From Gammaproteobacteria bacterium (GTDB lineage: Bacteria; Pseudomonadota; Gammaproteobacteria; SZUA-229): a stretch of DNA of 13,756 nucleotides. Position numbers and translations under genes: made by a program. Shown here in pieces: positions 1 through 6,446 of the stretch (position 1 is the stretch's first letter; every line of letters starts with the position of its first letter). The notes beneath the pieces are model-generated. The model did not search any database. It was not told the DNA's origin and worked only from the letters and a program-made list of their open reading frames with translations. The stretch is taken from assembly GCA_026197015.1 (NCBI GenBank), contig JAPHRB010000134.1, positions 1 to 13,756 of the forward strand. Reading direction: 5' to 3'.

Positions 1-2025
1 GAAGAACTTTGCGCCATGCTTGATGACTGGAAAATTAATCAGGTTGATTATGATTTACCTAAACCCGTGTGGAATTTTTTAAAGCAAAACAAGTTTTTTG
101 CGATGATTATACCTAAGTCTTATGGCGGATTAGAGTTCTCTGCTCTGGGGCACTCCAGTGTTGTTATGAAAATTGCAGGCCGCAGCATTACCGCAGCCGT
201 TACGGTAATGGTGCCAAACTCTTTAGGCCCCGGTGAATTATTAATGCACTACGGCACTGAAAAACAGAAAGATTATTATCTACCTCGTTTATCAAGTGGT
301 GAAGAAATACCCTGCTTTGGTTTGACCGGCCCGGAAAATGGAAGTGATGCGGGCGCCATGCCAGATACGGGCATTGTTTGTCGTGACACTTTTGATGGTA
401 AGGAAAATGTATTAGGCATTCGCCTTAACTGGGAAAAACGTTACATCACACTTGGCCCGGTTGCTACGGTTTTAGGACTTGCATTTAAACTTTATGACCC
501 GGACCACTTAATTGGTGAAGAGGTTGATATTGGCATTACTCTGGCTCTGATTAAAACCGATATTGAAGGCATCGATATTGGTAAACGTCATTTCACATCT
601 AACCATATGTTTATGAATGGCCCGAATCGCGGTAAAGATGTTTTTATTCCAATGGACTGGGTAATTGGCGATCAGGAGTATGTGGGTAAAGGCTGGATGA
701 TGTTAATGAACTGCCTGTCAGAAGGCCGCGCTGTTTCATTACCTGCCTTGAGCACCGGCGCAGGTAAATACATTTCACGTTATACAGGTGCCTATTCACG
801 CATTCGTAAACAGTTTAAAATTCCTATTGGTTATTTCGAAGGTGTTGAAGAAGCGCTGGCATCTATTGCCGGTAATACCTATATTATGAATGCCACCCGT
901 GAATTAACTCTCACCGGTTTAGATCAGGGTGAAGTGCCTTCGGTTATTTCTGGCATTGTTAAATATCAAATGACAGAACGCATGCGTACTGTTGTAAACC
1001 ATGCCATGGATATTCATGGTGGACATGGCATTTGCCTGGGCCCGAAGAACTTTTTAGGTCGTGCTTATCAGGGAATACCCATTAGCATAACGGTTGAAGG
1101 TGCAAATATTTTAACCCGCACCATGATTGTTTTTGGTCAGGGCGTTTTACGTTCACACCCCTTTCTTCTAAAAGAAGTTGAAGCGGTGAATCACCCGGAC
1201 CATGACACCTCTATAAATTTATTCGATGATGCCCTGTTTGGTCACATTGGTTTTATTATTAGTAATTTCTTTCGCTCACTCTGGTTAGGCTTAAGCGGCG
1301 CACGTTTTGTTAGCGCACCGGGAAAAGGAAAGGTCAGGCGTTATTACCAGCAACTAACCCGCATGAGTTCCTGCTTTGCATTATTATCTGATGCCTGTGT
1401 ATTAATATTAGGCGGCTCATTAAAACGTAAAGAAAAAATATCTGGCCGATTGGCAGATGCATTATCTAATATGTATTTAATAACCGCGGTGCTTAAACAC
1501 TACGAAGATCAGGGCAGCAAAGAAAATGATTTACCTTTATTAGAATGGGCCTGTGAAGATTCGTTATATAACGTTCAGGAAGCCATGAAAGCAGTTATGC
1601 GTAACTTCCCTGTACCGTTTGTAGGTAAGATATTAAACCTGGTTATTTTCCCATTAACTAAACCATACGGCGGTGCGAGTGATAAACAGGGACATAAAAT
1701 TGCCCGTTTATTATTAGAACCCTCATCAGCAAGAGACCGTTTAACTAAAGGCGTGTATATGACCGATGAGCCTGAAGATGCGGTGGGTCGATTAGAGCAT
1801 GCATTAAAAGTCGTGCTTGAAGCTGAAGATGCAGAAAGAAAATTACGTGATGCAATACGCATCGGTTTAGTTACTTCACTAAATTATGAAAAAGCGGTAG
1901 CAGATGCCATGTCACAAAGTATTATTGATCAATCAGAAGCGGATAAAATATTAGCCGCACATAAAGCAATTCAAAATGCAATTAGCGTAGATGAATTTAG
2001 CCCTAAAGGATGGAAACCTCAATGA
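1..2025 (+). CDS. fadE: Acyl-CoA dehydrogenase, FadE type (5' end missing)
   Basis: This enzyme catalyses the first oxidation of beta-oxidation, turning acyl-CoA into trans-2-enoyl-CoA with FAD. The frame is open from base 1 (E-E-L-C-A-M...), so the Met at 16 is internal. 674 codons are visible, against about 814 in E. coli FadE, so roughly 100-140 N-terminal residues lie outside the window. Counting from Met16, family landmarks are IIPKSYGGLEFSALGHS (31-47), the TVMVPNSLGP segment (63-72), GEEIPCFGLTGPENGSDAGAMPDTG (95-119), the IHGGHGICLGP flavin-domain motif (333-343) and VEGAN (360-364), whose Glu361 sits where the catalytic base is expected. The tail (from about residue 570) is the long FadE-specific DUF1974-like C-terminal region. 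The gene ends in ATGA, overlapping the thiolase start by 4 bp, which implies an operon and coupled translation. Identification is strong; chain-length preference cannot be read. Confidence 0.95.
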   Translation, partial: EELCAMLDDWKINQVDYDLPKPVWNFLKQNKFFAMIIPKSYGGLEFSALGHSSVVMKIAGRSITAAVTVMVPNSLGPGELLMHYGTEKQKDYYLPRLSSGEEIPCFGLTGPENGSDAGAMPDTGIVCRDTFDGKENVLGIRLNWEKRYITLGPVATVLGLAFKLYDPDHLIGEEVDIGITLALIKTDIEGIDIGKRHFTSNHMFMNGPNRGKDVFIPMDWVIGDQEYVGKGWMMLMNCLSEGRAVSLPALSTGAGKYISRYTGAYSRIRKQFKIPIGYFEGVEEALASIAGNTYIMNATRELTLTGLDQGEVPSVISGIVKYQMTERMRTVVNHAMDIHGGHGICLGPKNFLGRAYQGIPISITVEGANILTRTMIVFGQGVLRSHPFLLKEVEAVNHPDHDTSINLFDDALFGHIGFIISNFFRSLWLGLSGARFVSAPGKGKVRRYYQQLTRMSSCFALLSDACVLILGGSLKRKEKISGRLADALSNMYLITAVLKHYEDQGSKENDLPLLEWACEDSLYNVQEAMKAVMRNFPVPFVGKILNLVIFPLTKPYGGASDKQGHKIARLLLEPSSARDRLTKGVYMTDEPEDAVGRLEHALKVVLEAEDAERKLRDAIRIGLVTSLNYEKAVADAMSQSIIDQSEADKILAAHKAIQNAISVDEFSPKGWKPQ

Positions 2026-3323
2026 GCCCAAAACAAGCTAACGAAACACGTGATGTTTATATAGTAGATGGTAAACGCACCCCGTTTTTAAAAGCCAAAG
2101 GCAAACCCGGACCTTTTTTAGCGTCTGACCTTGCGGTTGCCGCAGCCCGCCCGTTGTTATTAAAAAACAGTTTTGATCTTGCTGAACTGGACGAAGTTAT
2201 TGTGGGCTGCGTTATGCCTACCGCAGATGAAGCCAATATTGCACGGGTAATCGCATTACGTTTAGGCATTCCACATAGTGTACCCGCCTGGACAGTACAA
2301 CGTAATTGCGCCTCAGGCATGCAGGCATTAGATTGTGCGTTTCAAAATATACAACATGGTAAAGCCGAGTTAATTTTAGCCGGCGGCACTGAAGCCATGA
2401 GCCGTGCACCTATATTACATAATGACTCGATGGTTAACTGGTTAAGTAAGTTTATGAGCGCCAGAACAGTGACCAGTAAATTATCTGCTTTCACAAAACT
2501 TCGCCCTGCACATTTAACACCCATTATTGCCCTGGTCAGAGGTTTAAGCGACCCTATTGTTGGTTTATCAATGGGGCAAACAACAGAAGAAATTGCCTAT
2601 CGATTTGGCATTAACCGTGAACAGATGGATGCGTTTTCCGTAACCAGTCATCAAAGACTTGGCGCGGCAACTGATAACGGCTATTTAAATGAAATCGAAG
2701 CGGTTTATGACAATGCCGGTGCCTTTTTTGATTTTGATGATGGTATAAGACGTGATTCTTCGATACCAAACCTGGCCAAACTAAAACCTTATTTTGATAG
2801 AAAATACGGCATGGTTACACCAGGCAATAGCGCGCAGATTACAGATGGTGCTGCCATGTTATTACTGGCTTCTGAAGATGCGGTAAAAAAATATAACTTA
2901 CCCATATTAGCTAAAATTACAGATTCAGAATGGGCCGGTTGTGACCCCAGCCAGATGGGACTCGGCCCAGCACATGCAATGGCGCCCATTATGAAACGTA
3001 ATAAACTGGCTATATCTGATGTTGATAACTGGGAAATAAATGAAGCTTTTGCTGGACAGGTGTTAGGTGTGCTTGAAGCCTGGAAAGATACAGATTATTG
3101 CAAAAATGATCTGGGACTTGATAAAGCACTCGGTGAAATACCCCATGACAAATTAAATATAGATGGTGGTGGTGTTAGTTTAGGCCACCCGGTTGGTGCC
3201 AGTGGTGCACGTATTGTTTTACATTTAGCTAACACTTTAAAACGCAACAAAGGTAAACGCGGTATTGCCAGCCTTTGTATTGGTGGTGGGCAAGGTGGTG
3301 CAATGATGATTGAGGCACCATAA
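2022..3323 (+). CDS. Acetyl-CoA C-acyltransferase (thiolase), FadI-like size
   Basis: This thiolase cleaves 3-ketoacyl-CoA with CoA in the last step of beta-oxidation, or could run in reverse as an acetoacetyl-CoA synthase. Using ATG 2022 the protein has 433 residues, close to FadI (436). Catalytic landmarks are the nucleophile Cys96 in RNCASGMQALD, the GGTEAMSRAP loop (121-130), NEAFAGQVL (340-348), His389 in GGGVSLGHPVGASGARI (382-397) and the second Cys419 in SLCIGGGQGGAM (417-428). An in-frame ATG at 2010 also exists. I prefer 2022 because its ATG shares bases with the fadE stop (ATGA) and AAAGGA lies at 2005-2010, 11 nt upstream. The NCASGMQ nucleophile motif differs from what I recall for E. 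coli FadI, so I give no gene symbol. The fadE and hydratase/dehydrogenase neighbours support a catabolic role. Confidence 0.94.
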   Translation: MSPKQANETRDVYIVDGKRTPFLKAKGKPGPFLASDLAVAAARPLLLKNSFDLAELDEVIVGCVMPTADEANIARVIALRLGIPHSVPAWTVQRNCASGMQALDCAFQNIQHGKAELILAGGTEAMSRAPILHNDSMVNWLSKFMSARTVTSKLSAFTKLRPAHLTPIIALVRGLSDPIVGLSMGQTTEEIAYRFGINREQMDAFSVTSHQRLGAATDNGYLNEIEAVYDNAGAFFDFDDGIRRDSSIPNLAKLKPYFDRKYGMVTPGNSAQITDGAAMLLLASEDAVKKYNLPILAKITDSEWAGCDPSQMGLGPAHAMAPIMKRNKLAISDVDNWEINEAFAGQVLGVLEAWKDTDYCKNDLGLDKALGEIPHDKLNIDGGGVSLGHPVGASGARIVLHLANTLKRNKGKRGIASLCIGGGQGGAMMIEAP

Positions 3324-3362
3324 CAACTCAGCTTACATATATTTGACTTCATGGCTGCGTTA

Positions 3363-3410
3363 AAAATGCACCTTTACGGCTCTATTAGCAAATCCGTAAA
3401 CTCACATTTT
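3363..3410. repeat. REP-like intergenic palindrome
   Basis: This is a long imperfect dyad: AAAATG (3363-3368), a 4-nt interruption, TTTACGG (3373-3379), a 14-nt loop, CCGTAAA (3394-3400), a 4-nt interruption, and CATTTT (3405-3410). Both arms have the same two-part layout, so a hairpin with one 4x4 internal loop forms. It starts about 40 nt after the thiolase stop. The surrounding text beginning ATGGCTGCGTTAAAAATG at 3351 resembles, from memory, a repeat family scattered in several gammaproteobacterial genomes. That family assignment is unverified. It could stabilise mRNA 3' ends or act as a weak terminator; there is no T-run. Confidence 0.55.
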
Positions 3411-3503
3411 GACCTTAAGTTAAAGTCAGATAGAAGTGACTTATAGAGTTATATTAAGAACTAGTTTTAAACGATCTTAAATACTAATTAACAAACTTCT
3501 TCG

Positions 3504-3532
3504 TCATTCCCGAATGTTTGTCTCTGGAATGA
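3504..3532. repeat. Short TCATTCC/GGAATGA dyad, degenerate REP-like
   Basis: TCATTCC (3504-3510) and GGAATGA (3526-3532) are perfect 7-bp inverted arms around 15 nt. CGTCATTCCCG at an edge is typical of short palindromic repeats in many proteobacterial genomes. The in-frame ATGs at 3514 and 3529 lie inside this element, which argues that they are not the start of the following gene. Confidence 0.4.
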
Positions 3533-3554
3533 TAGATAAAGAATTAAAGATAAC

Positions 3555-3560
3555 AGGAAA
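3555..3560 (+). promoter_or_regulatory. Ribosome binding site that fixes the 3565 start
   Basis: AGGAAA lies 4 nt before ATG 3565, with AGGA centred about 8 nt upstream. No comparable purine-rich site precedes the upstream in-frame ATGs at 3514 and 3529, so translation most likely begins at 3565. Confidence 0.65.
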
Positions 3561-3564
3561 AAAA

Positions 3565-5586
3565 ATGTCATATAAAAACTGGACCGTAGAAAAAGACGAT
3601 GAAGACATTTGCTGGTTACATCTGGATGTAGTTGACTCCAGCACAAATATATTACGCTCTGACGTACTTGATGAACTCGATGATGTTATTAACGATCTGG
3701 TTCAGTCTTTACCTGCGGGCATTGTTTTTGTTAGCGACAAAAGTAATGGTTTTATTGCCGGCGCTGACATTAAAGAATTTACTGAAATCACCACCACTGA
3801 AGCAGCCAGAGAAATGCTGCTGCGTGGACATTCAGTCATGAATAAAATAGAAAGCCTGCCCTGCACTACGGTGGCCATGATTGATGGTTTCTGTTTAGGC
3901 GGTGGTATGGAGCTCGCGCTGGCATGCACATATCGCATTATGTGTGATAACAAATCAACACGTGTTGGTTTACCTGAAGTAAAACTGGGCATACACCCGG
4001 GTTACGGTGGTAGCGTTAGAAGTATCCAAAAAGCTGGCCCAATGGCTGCCATGAACGCGATGTTAACTGGTCGTTTATTACAGGGCCGGGCAGCAAAGAA
4101 AATGGGTCTGGTTGATGACCTGGTACCAAAACGACAACTAAAAAGAGCTGCGCGTTACTTTGTTATAAACAGACCTGCAAAACGTCAACTCGCATTAAAA
4201 GATAAAATAATGAACCACCGCTTCGTGCGTCCGTTTATTGCCAATCAAATGCGTAAACAGGTTGCTAAAAAAGCAAGCAAGCAGCACTACCCTGCGCCAT
4301 ATCAATTAATCGATTTATGGCAAAGTCATATGGATAACCCGCGACGCATGCTTGAAAAAGAAATTGAATCAGTCGCCAGCCTGGTAACAAATGATACCGC
4401 CAGAAATTTAGTGCGTGTTTTCTTTTTGCAGGAAGAATTAAAAACCCAGGGCAATAAGAAAGACTTTAAAGCTTCACATATTCATGTCATCGGTGGTGGC
4501 GTTATGGGTGGAGATATAGCAGCCTGGTGTGCATTACGTGGTTTCAGGGTTACCGTACAGGACCAGAAACCTGAAGCACTTGCAGGTACTATGAAACGTT
4601 CAATGGATATGTTCAAAAAGAAATTCAAGAAAGACAAACGTTCTATACGCGAAGCCATGGATCGTTTAATACCCGATACAAGCGGCATAGGTGTAGATCA
4701 AGCGGATTTGATTATTGAAGCCATTTTTGAAGACAAAGATGTTAAACAAAGTTTATATAAAGACATTGAACCGCGAATGAAAGAAGACGCCATTCTCGCC
4801 ACCAACACATCAAGCATACCTCTGGAAGAACTGGCTACCTGTTTAAGTAAGCCAGATCGCCTTGTGGGTATACACTTTTTTAACCCGGTAGCATTGATGC
4901 CATTGGTAGAGATTGTGCGCGGTGAAAATACCAGTGAAGAAACCATGAAAAAATCACTGGCATTTGGCAGACAAATTGACAAATTACCTTTACCGGTTAA
5001 AAGCTCTCCCGGTTTTCTTGTTAACAGAATACTTATGCCTTATTTAATGGAAGCAGTTGAAATGGTTGGTGAAGGCATAGCTCCTGAAATGATTGATAAA
5101 GCCGCACTGCAGTTTGGTATGCCTATGGGGCCTATTGAATTAGCGGATACGGTTGGTCTGGACGTATGTAAATCTGTTGCTGTCATTTTATCCGGCGGAG
5201 ATACATTAGATCTACCCAAAAAGATGCAGGTAATGGTTGATAATGGAAAACTCGGTAAAAAAACCGGCGAAGGTTTTTACAAGTGGAGCAAGGGGCGCCC
5301 CATTAAAGATAAAAAAGCCACTTATGGAAATTTGCAGGAACTTCAGGACAGGATGATAATGCGCTTCTTAAATGAAGCAACCGCCTGCAAACGAGAACAG
5401 GTTGTTGAAGGTGACGGCCTGATTGATGCCGGCATTATATTCGGCACCGGTTTTGCCCCGTTTAGAGGAGGCCCGTTACATTATATTCAGGCACAGGGTG
5501 TGAGTGAAGTCAGCGCCCGATTAGCTCAGCTGAATGAAAGATACGGTGACAGATTTAAAGCTGATGAAGCGTGGAGCTCATTATAA
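3565..5586 (+). CDS. Bifunctional enoyl-CoA hydratase / 3-hydroxyacyl-CoA dehydrogenase, FadB/FadJ-like alpha subunit
   Basis: This protein carries out the two middle steps of beta-oxidation: hydration of trans-2-enoyl-CoA and NAD-dependent oxidation of the L-3-hydroxyacyl-CoA. From ATG 3565 it has 673 residues, a little short of E. coli FadB (729) and FadJ (714). The N-terminal crotonase domain (about 5-195) has the oxyanion segment GFIAGADIKEF (62-72) and two catalytic Glu positions, Glu116 in LGGGMEL and Glu138 in GLPEVKLGIHPGYGG. The NAD-binding domain starts with HVIGGGVMGGDIA (307-319). The dehydrogenase catalytic pair is His437 in GIHFFNP and Glu449 in PLVEIV. The C-terminal domains cover SPGFLVNRIL (481-490), FGMPMGPIELAD (517-528) and a last repeat with FGTGFAPFRGGP (626-637). 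It likely complexes with the thiolase encoded upstream. The gap to that gene (241 bp) leaves room for its own promoter, though I see no clear one. Confidence 0.95.
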   Translation: MSYKNWTVEKDDEDICWLHLDVVDSSTNILRSDVLDELDDVINDLVQSLPAGIVFVSDKSNGFIAGADIKEFTEITTTEAAREMLLRGHSVMNKIESLPCTTVAMIDGFCLGGGMELALACTYRIMCDNKSTRVGLPEVKLGIHPGYGGSVRSIQKAGPMAAMNAMLTGRLLQGRAAKKMGLVDDLVPKRQLKRAARYFVINRPAKRQLALKDKIMNHRFVRPFIANQMRKQVAKKASKQHYPAPYQLIDLWQSHMDNPRRMLEKEIESVASLVTNDTARNLVRVFFLQEELKTQGNKKDFKASHIHVIGGGVMGGDIAAWCALRGFRVTVQDQKPEALAGTMKRSMDMFKKKFKKDKRSIREAMDRLIPDTSGIGVDQADLIIEAIFEDKDVKQSLYKDIEPRMKEDAILATNTSSIPLEELATCLSKPDRLVGIHFFNPVALMPLVEIVRGENTSEETMKKSLAFGRQIDKLPLPVKSSPGFLVNRILMPYLMEAVEMVGEGIAPEMIDKAALQFGMPMGPIELADTVGLDVCKSVAVILSGGDTLDLPKKMQVMVDNGKLGKKTGEGFYKWSKGRPIKDKKATYGNLQELQDRMIMRFLNEATACKREQVVEGDGLIDAGIIFGTGFAPFRGGPLHYIQAQGVSEVSARLAQLNERYGDRFKADEAWSSL

Positions 5587-5653
5587 CTTTAAATTCAGTA
5601 CGGGCATTTCTCAAAACCACGACTATGAAATAAATAAAATACTGTCAGTTTTT

Positions 5654-5688
5654 TATGCATTCCCACGCAGGAGCATGGGAACGAGAAC
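5654..5688 (+). repeat. Palindromic intergenic repeat, copy 1
   Basis: A 35-nt unit runs from TATGCATTCCC to GGGAACGAGAAC. Its core arms TTCCCACGC (5660-5668) and GCATGGGAA (5673-5681) are separated by AGGA and differ from perfect pairing at one position. It matches copy 2 at 34 of 35 bases. The family (GTTCCCACGC...GCGTGGGAA) is, as I recall, widespread between genes in gammaproteobacteria and some other phyla. Confidence 0.85.
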
Positions 5689-5749
5689 AAAAGATTGAAT
5701 ACGTTCTGCACCTGAAAGCGTACGGAGTGTGGGTTAGTACATCTAAACC

Positions 5750-5784
5750 TATGCATTCCCACGCGGGAGCATGGGAACGAGAAC
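5750..5784 (+). repeat. Palindromic intergenic repeat, copy 2
   Basis: This copy has the same 35-nt unit and orientation as copy 1, with GGGA instead of AGGA in the loop. It shares copy 1's CATGGG variant in the right arm, which suggests that these two are more closely related to each other than to copy 3. The 61 nt between copies 1 and 2 show no further structure I can identify. Confidence 0.85.
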
Positions 5785-5800
5785 ATCTAAATGTTTTTCT

Positions 5801-5824
5801 CCGTGTCTCAGAGCCTCTGTGTCA
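5801..5824. repeat. Possible CTCCGTGTCTC...CTCTGTGTC intergenic repeat
   Basis: The stretch contains two near-copies of YCYGTGTC around an 11-nt palindrome CAGAGCCTCTG (5809-5819). From memory, sequences of this type recur between genes in several bacterial lineages. There is only one copy in this window, so the call rests on recollection plus the internal symmetry. Confidence 0.3.
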
Positions 5825-5858
5825 AATTTTTTAGCTTCATACCAACAGGTAAGTTTAA

Positions 5859-5890
5859 CTCGTTCCCACGCTCCTGCGTGGGAATGCATA
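5859..5890 (-). repeat. Palindromic intergenic repeat, copy 3 (inverted)
   Basis: This 32-nt inverted copy reads CTCGTTCCCACGC on the + strand. Here the core arms TTCCCACGC and GCGTGGGAA pair perfectly around TCCT. Together with copy 2 it forms a large inverted pair separated by 74 nt, so transcripts through the region could fold either as single hairpins or as one long stem. Confidence 0.85.
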
Positions 5891-5978
5891 GCTAACCAGG
5901 TAACACATACTCAACAACCCTCCACAATTCTGTCACCAGTAGTTCACACCATAAAAAAGTTGATTCCCCTGATAAAAA

Positions 5979-5996
5979 TAAACAATACGTTGTTTA
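5979..5996. promoter_or_regulatory. Perfect 7-bp dyad, candidate operator
   Basis: TAAACAATACGTTGTTTA is a perfect inverted repeat with 7-bp arms and a 4-nt centre, 79-96 bp before the response-regulator start. It covers the candidate -35 at 5990-5995, the position of a typical repressor operator. The binding protein is unknown. Confidence 0.4.
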
Positions 5997-6018
5997 CTAC
6001 GACATGGGACGAGATAAT
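5990..6018 (+). promoter_or_regulatory. Candidate sigma-70 promoter of the response regulator
   Basis: TTGTTT (5990-5995) and GATAAT (6013-6018) are separated by 17 nt, which predicts a start near 6025 and a leader of about 50 nt. A second -10-like box, TATACT (6043-6048), lies closer to the gene but lacks a good -35. Confidence 0.35.
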
Positions 6019-6074
6019 ACCTCAAAAATATCATAGAGAGACTATACTATCTAATACAATGACCGGGTAGACTG

Positions 6075-6446
6075 ATGAAAAAGATTTTAGCGGTAGATGA
6101 TACCGAAATCATGTTAGATATAATAAAACTTCAACTTGAAAACGAAGGTTATGAAGTTCATACAAATACCGACCCGCAGGTCGCTATGCAGAGAATCGCT
6201 AGTGAACGATTTGATTTGATTTTACTTGATATAATGATGCCAGATGTTAATGGCCTTGAAATATTGAAGTTCACTAAACAACAGGAGATAAACCGCTTTA
6301 CCCCTGTTGTTATGCTCACTGCAAATGAAGATATGAATAGCGTCAGAGATTGCCTTACAAATGGTGCACTGGAGTATATAACTAAACCGTTTAATATTGT
6401 CTCTGTAAAAAAACGTGTGGCTCAAATTTTCAATCAGGATAAATAA
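6075..6446 (+). CDS. Single-domain response regulator (CheY-like receiver)
   Basis: The product is a 123-residue receiver domain with no output domain, like CheY, Spo0F or DivK. All key residues are present: the acidic pair Asp8-Asp9 (AVDDTE), phospho-acceptor Asp52 (LILLDIMMPDVNG), Thr82 (MLTAN) and Lys104 (YITKPFN). It probably passes or buffers phosphate in a relay or acts by protein contact. The 3' end overlaps the 3' end of the convergent hybrid kinase gene by 13 bp, so the kinase is an obvious candidate partner. The ribosome site is weak: CCGGGTAG precedes the ATG and there is no clear AGGAG. Function in the cell is not readable from the sequence. Confidence 0.93.
   Translation: MKKILAVDDTEIMLDIIKLQLENEGYEVHTNTDPQVAMQRIASERFDLILLDIMMPDVNGLEILKFTKQQEINRFTPVVMLTANEDMNSVRDCLTNGALEYITKPFNIVSVKKRVAQIFNQDK

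Larger units (their letters stand above)
5587..6074. other. Gene-free stretch with repeats
   Basis: These 488 bp lie between the fatty-acid genes and the response regulator. They hold three copies of a GTTCCCACGC-type palindrome, a possible fourth repeat type, and a candidate promoter and dyad just before the regulator. Open frames across it (5595-5786 on - and 5771-6070 on +) mostly translate the repeats, so I do not call them genes. No RNA gene is recognisable. Confidence 0.7.

Noticed and set aside
3351..3446. 31-codon ORF beginning MAALKMHLYGSISKS
   Set aside because: It is mostly the translation of the REP-like palindrome and lacks a ribosome binding site.
3514..3564. Upstream ATG starts (3514, 3529) for the hydratase/dehydrogenase gene
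   Set aside because: They lie inside a repeat-like dyad without a ribosome site, and the extra 17 residues are not family-like. ATG 3565 has AGGAAA before it.
5595..5786. 63-codon ORF on the - strand with FSFPCSRVGMH and FSFPCSCVGMH
   Set aside because: The duplicated peptide is just the translation of repeat copies 1 and 2.
5654..5890. Possible CRISPR array
   Set aside because: There are only three repeats, one inverted, with 61- and 74-nt gaps and no cas genes. The repeats are palindromic intergenic elements.
5771..6070. 99-codon ORF on the + strand
   Set aside because: It starts inside repeat copy 2 and reads through copy 3, giving the well-known spurious SHAPAWEC peptide. It has no domain and covers the promoter region of the response regulator.
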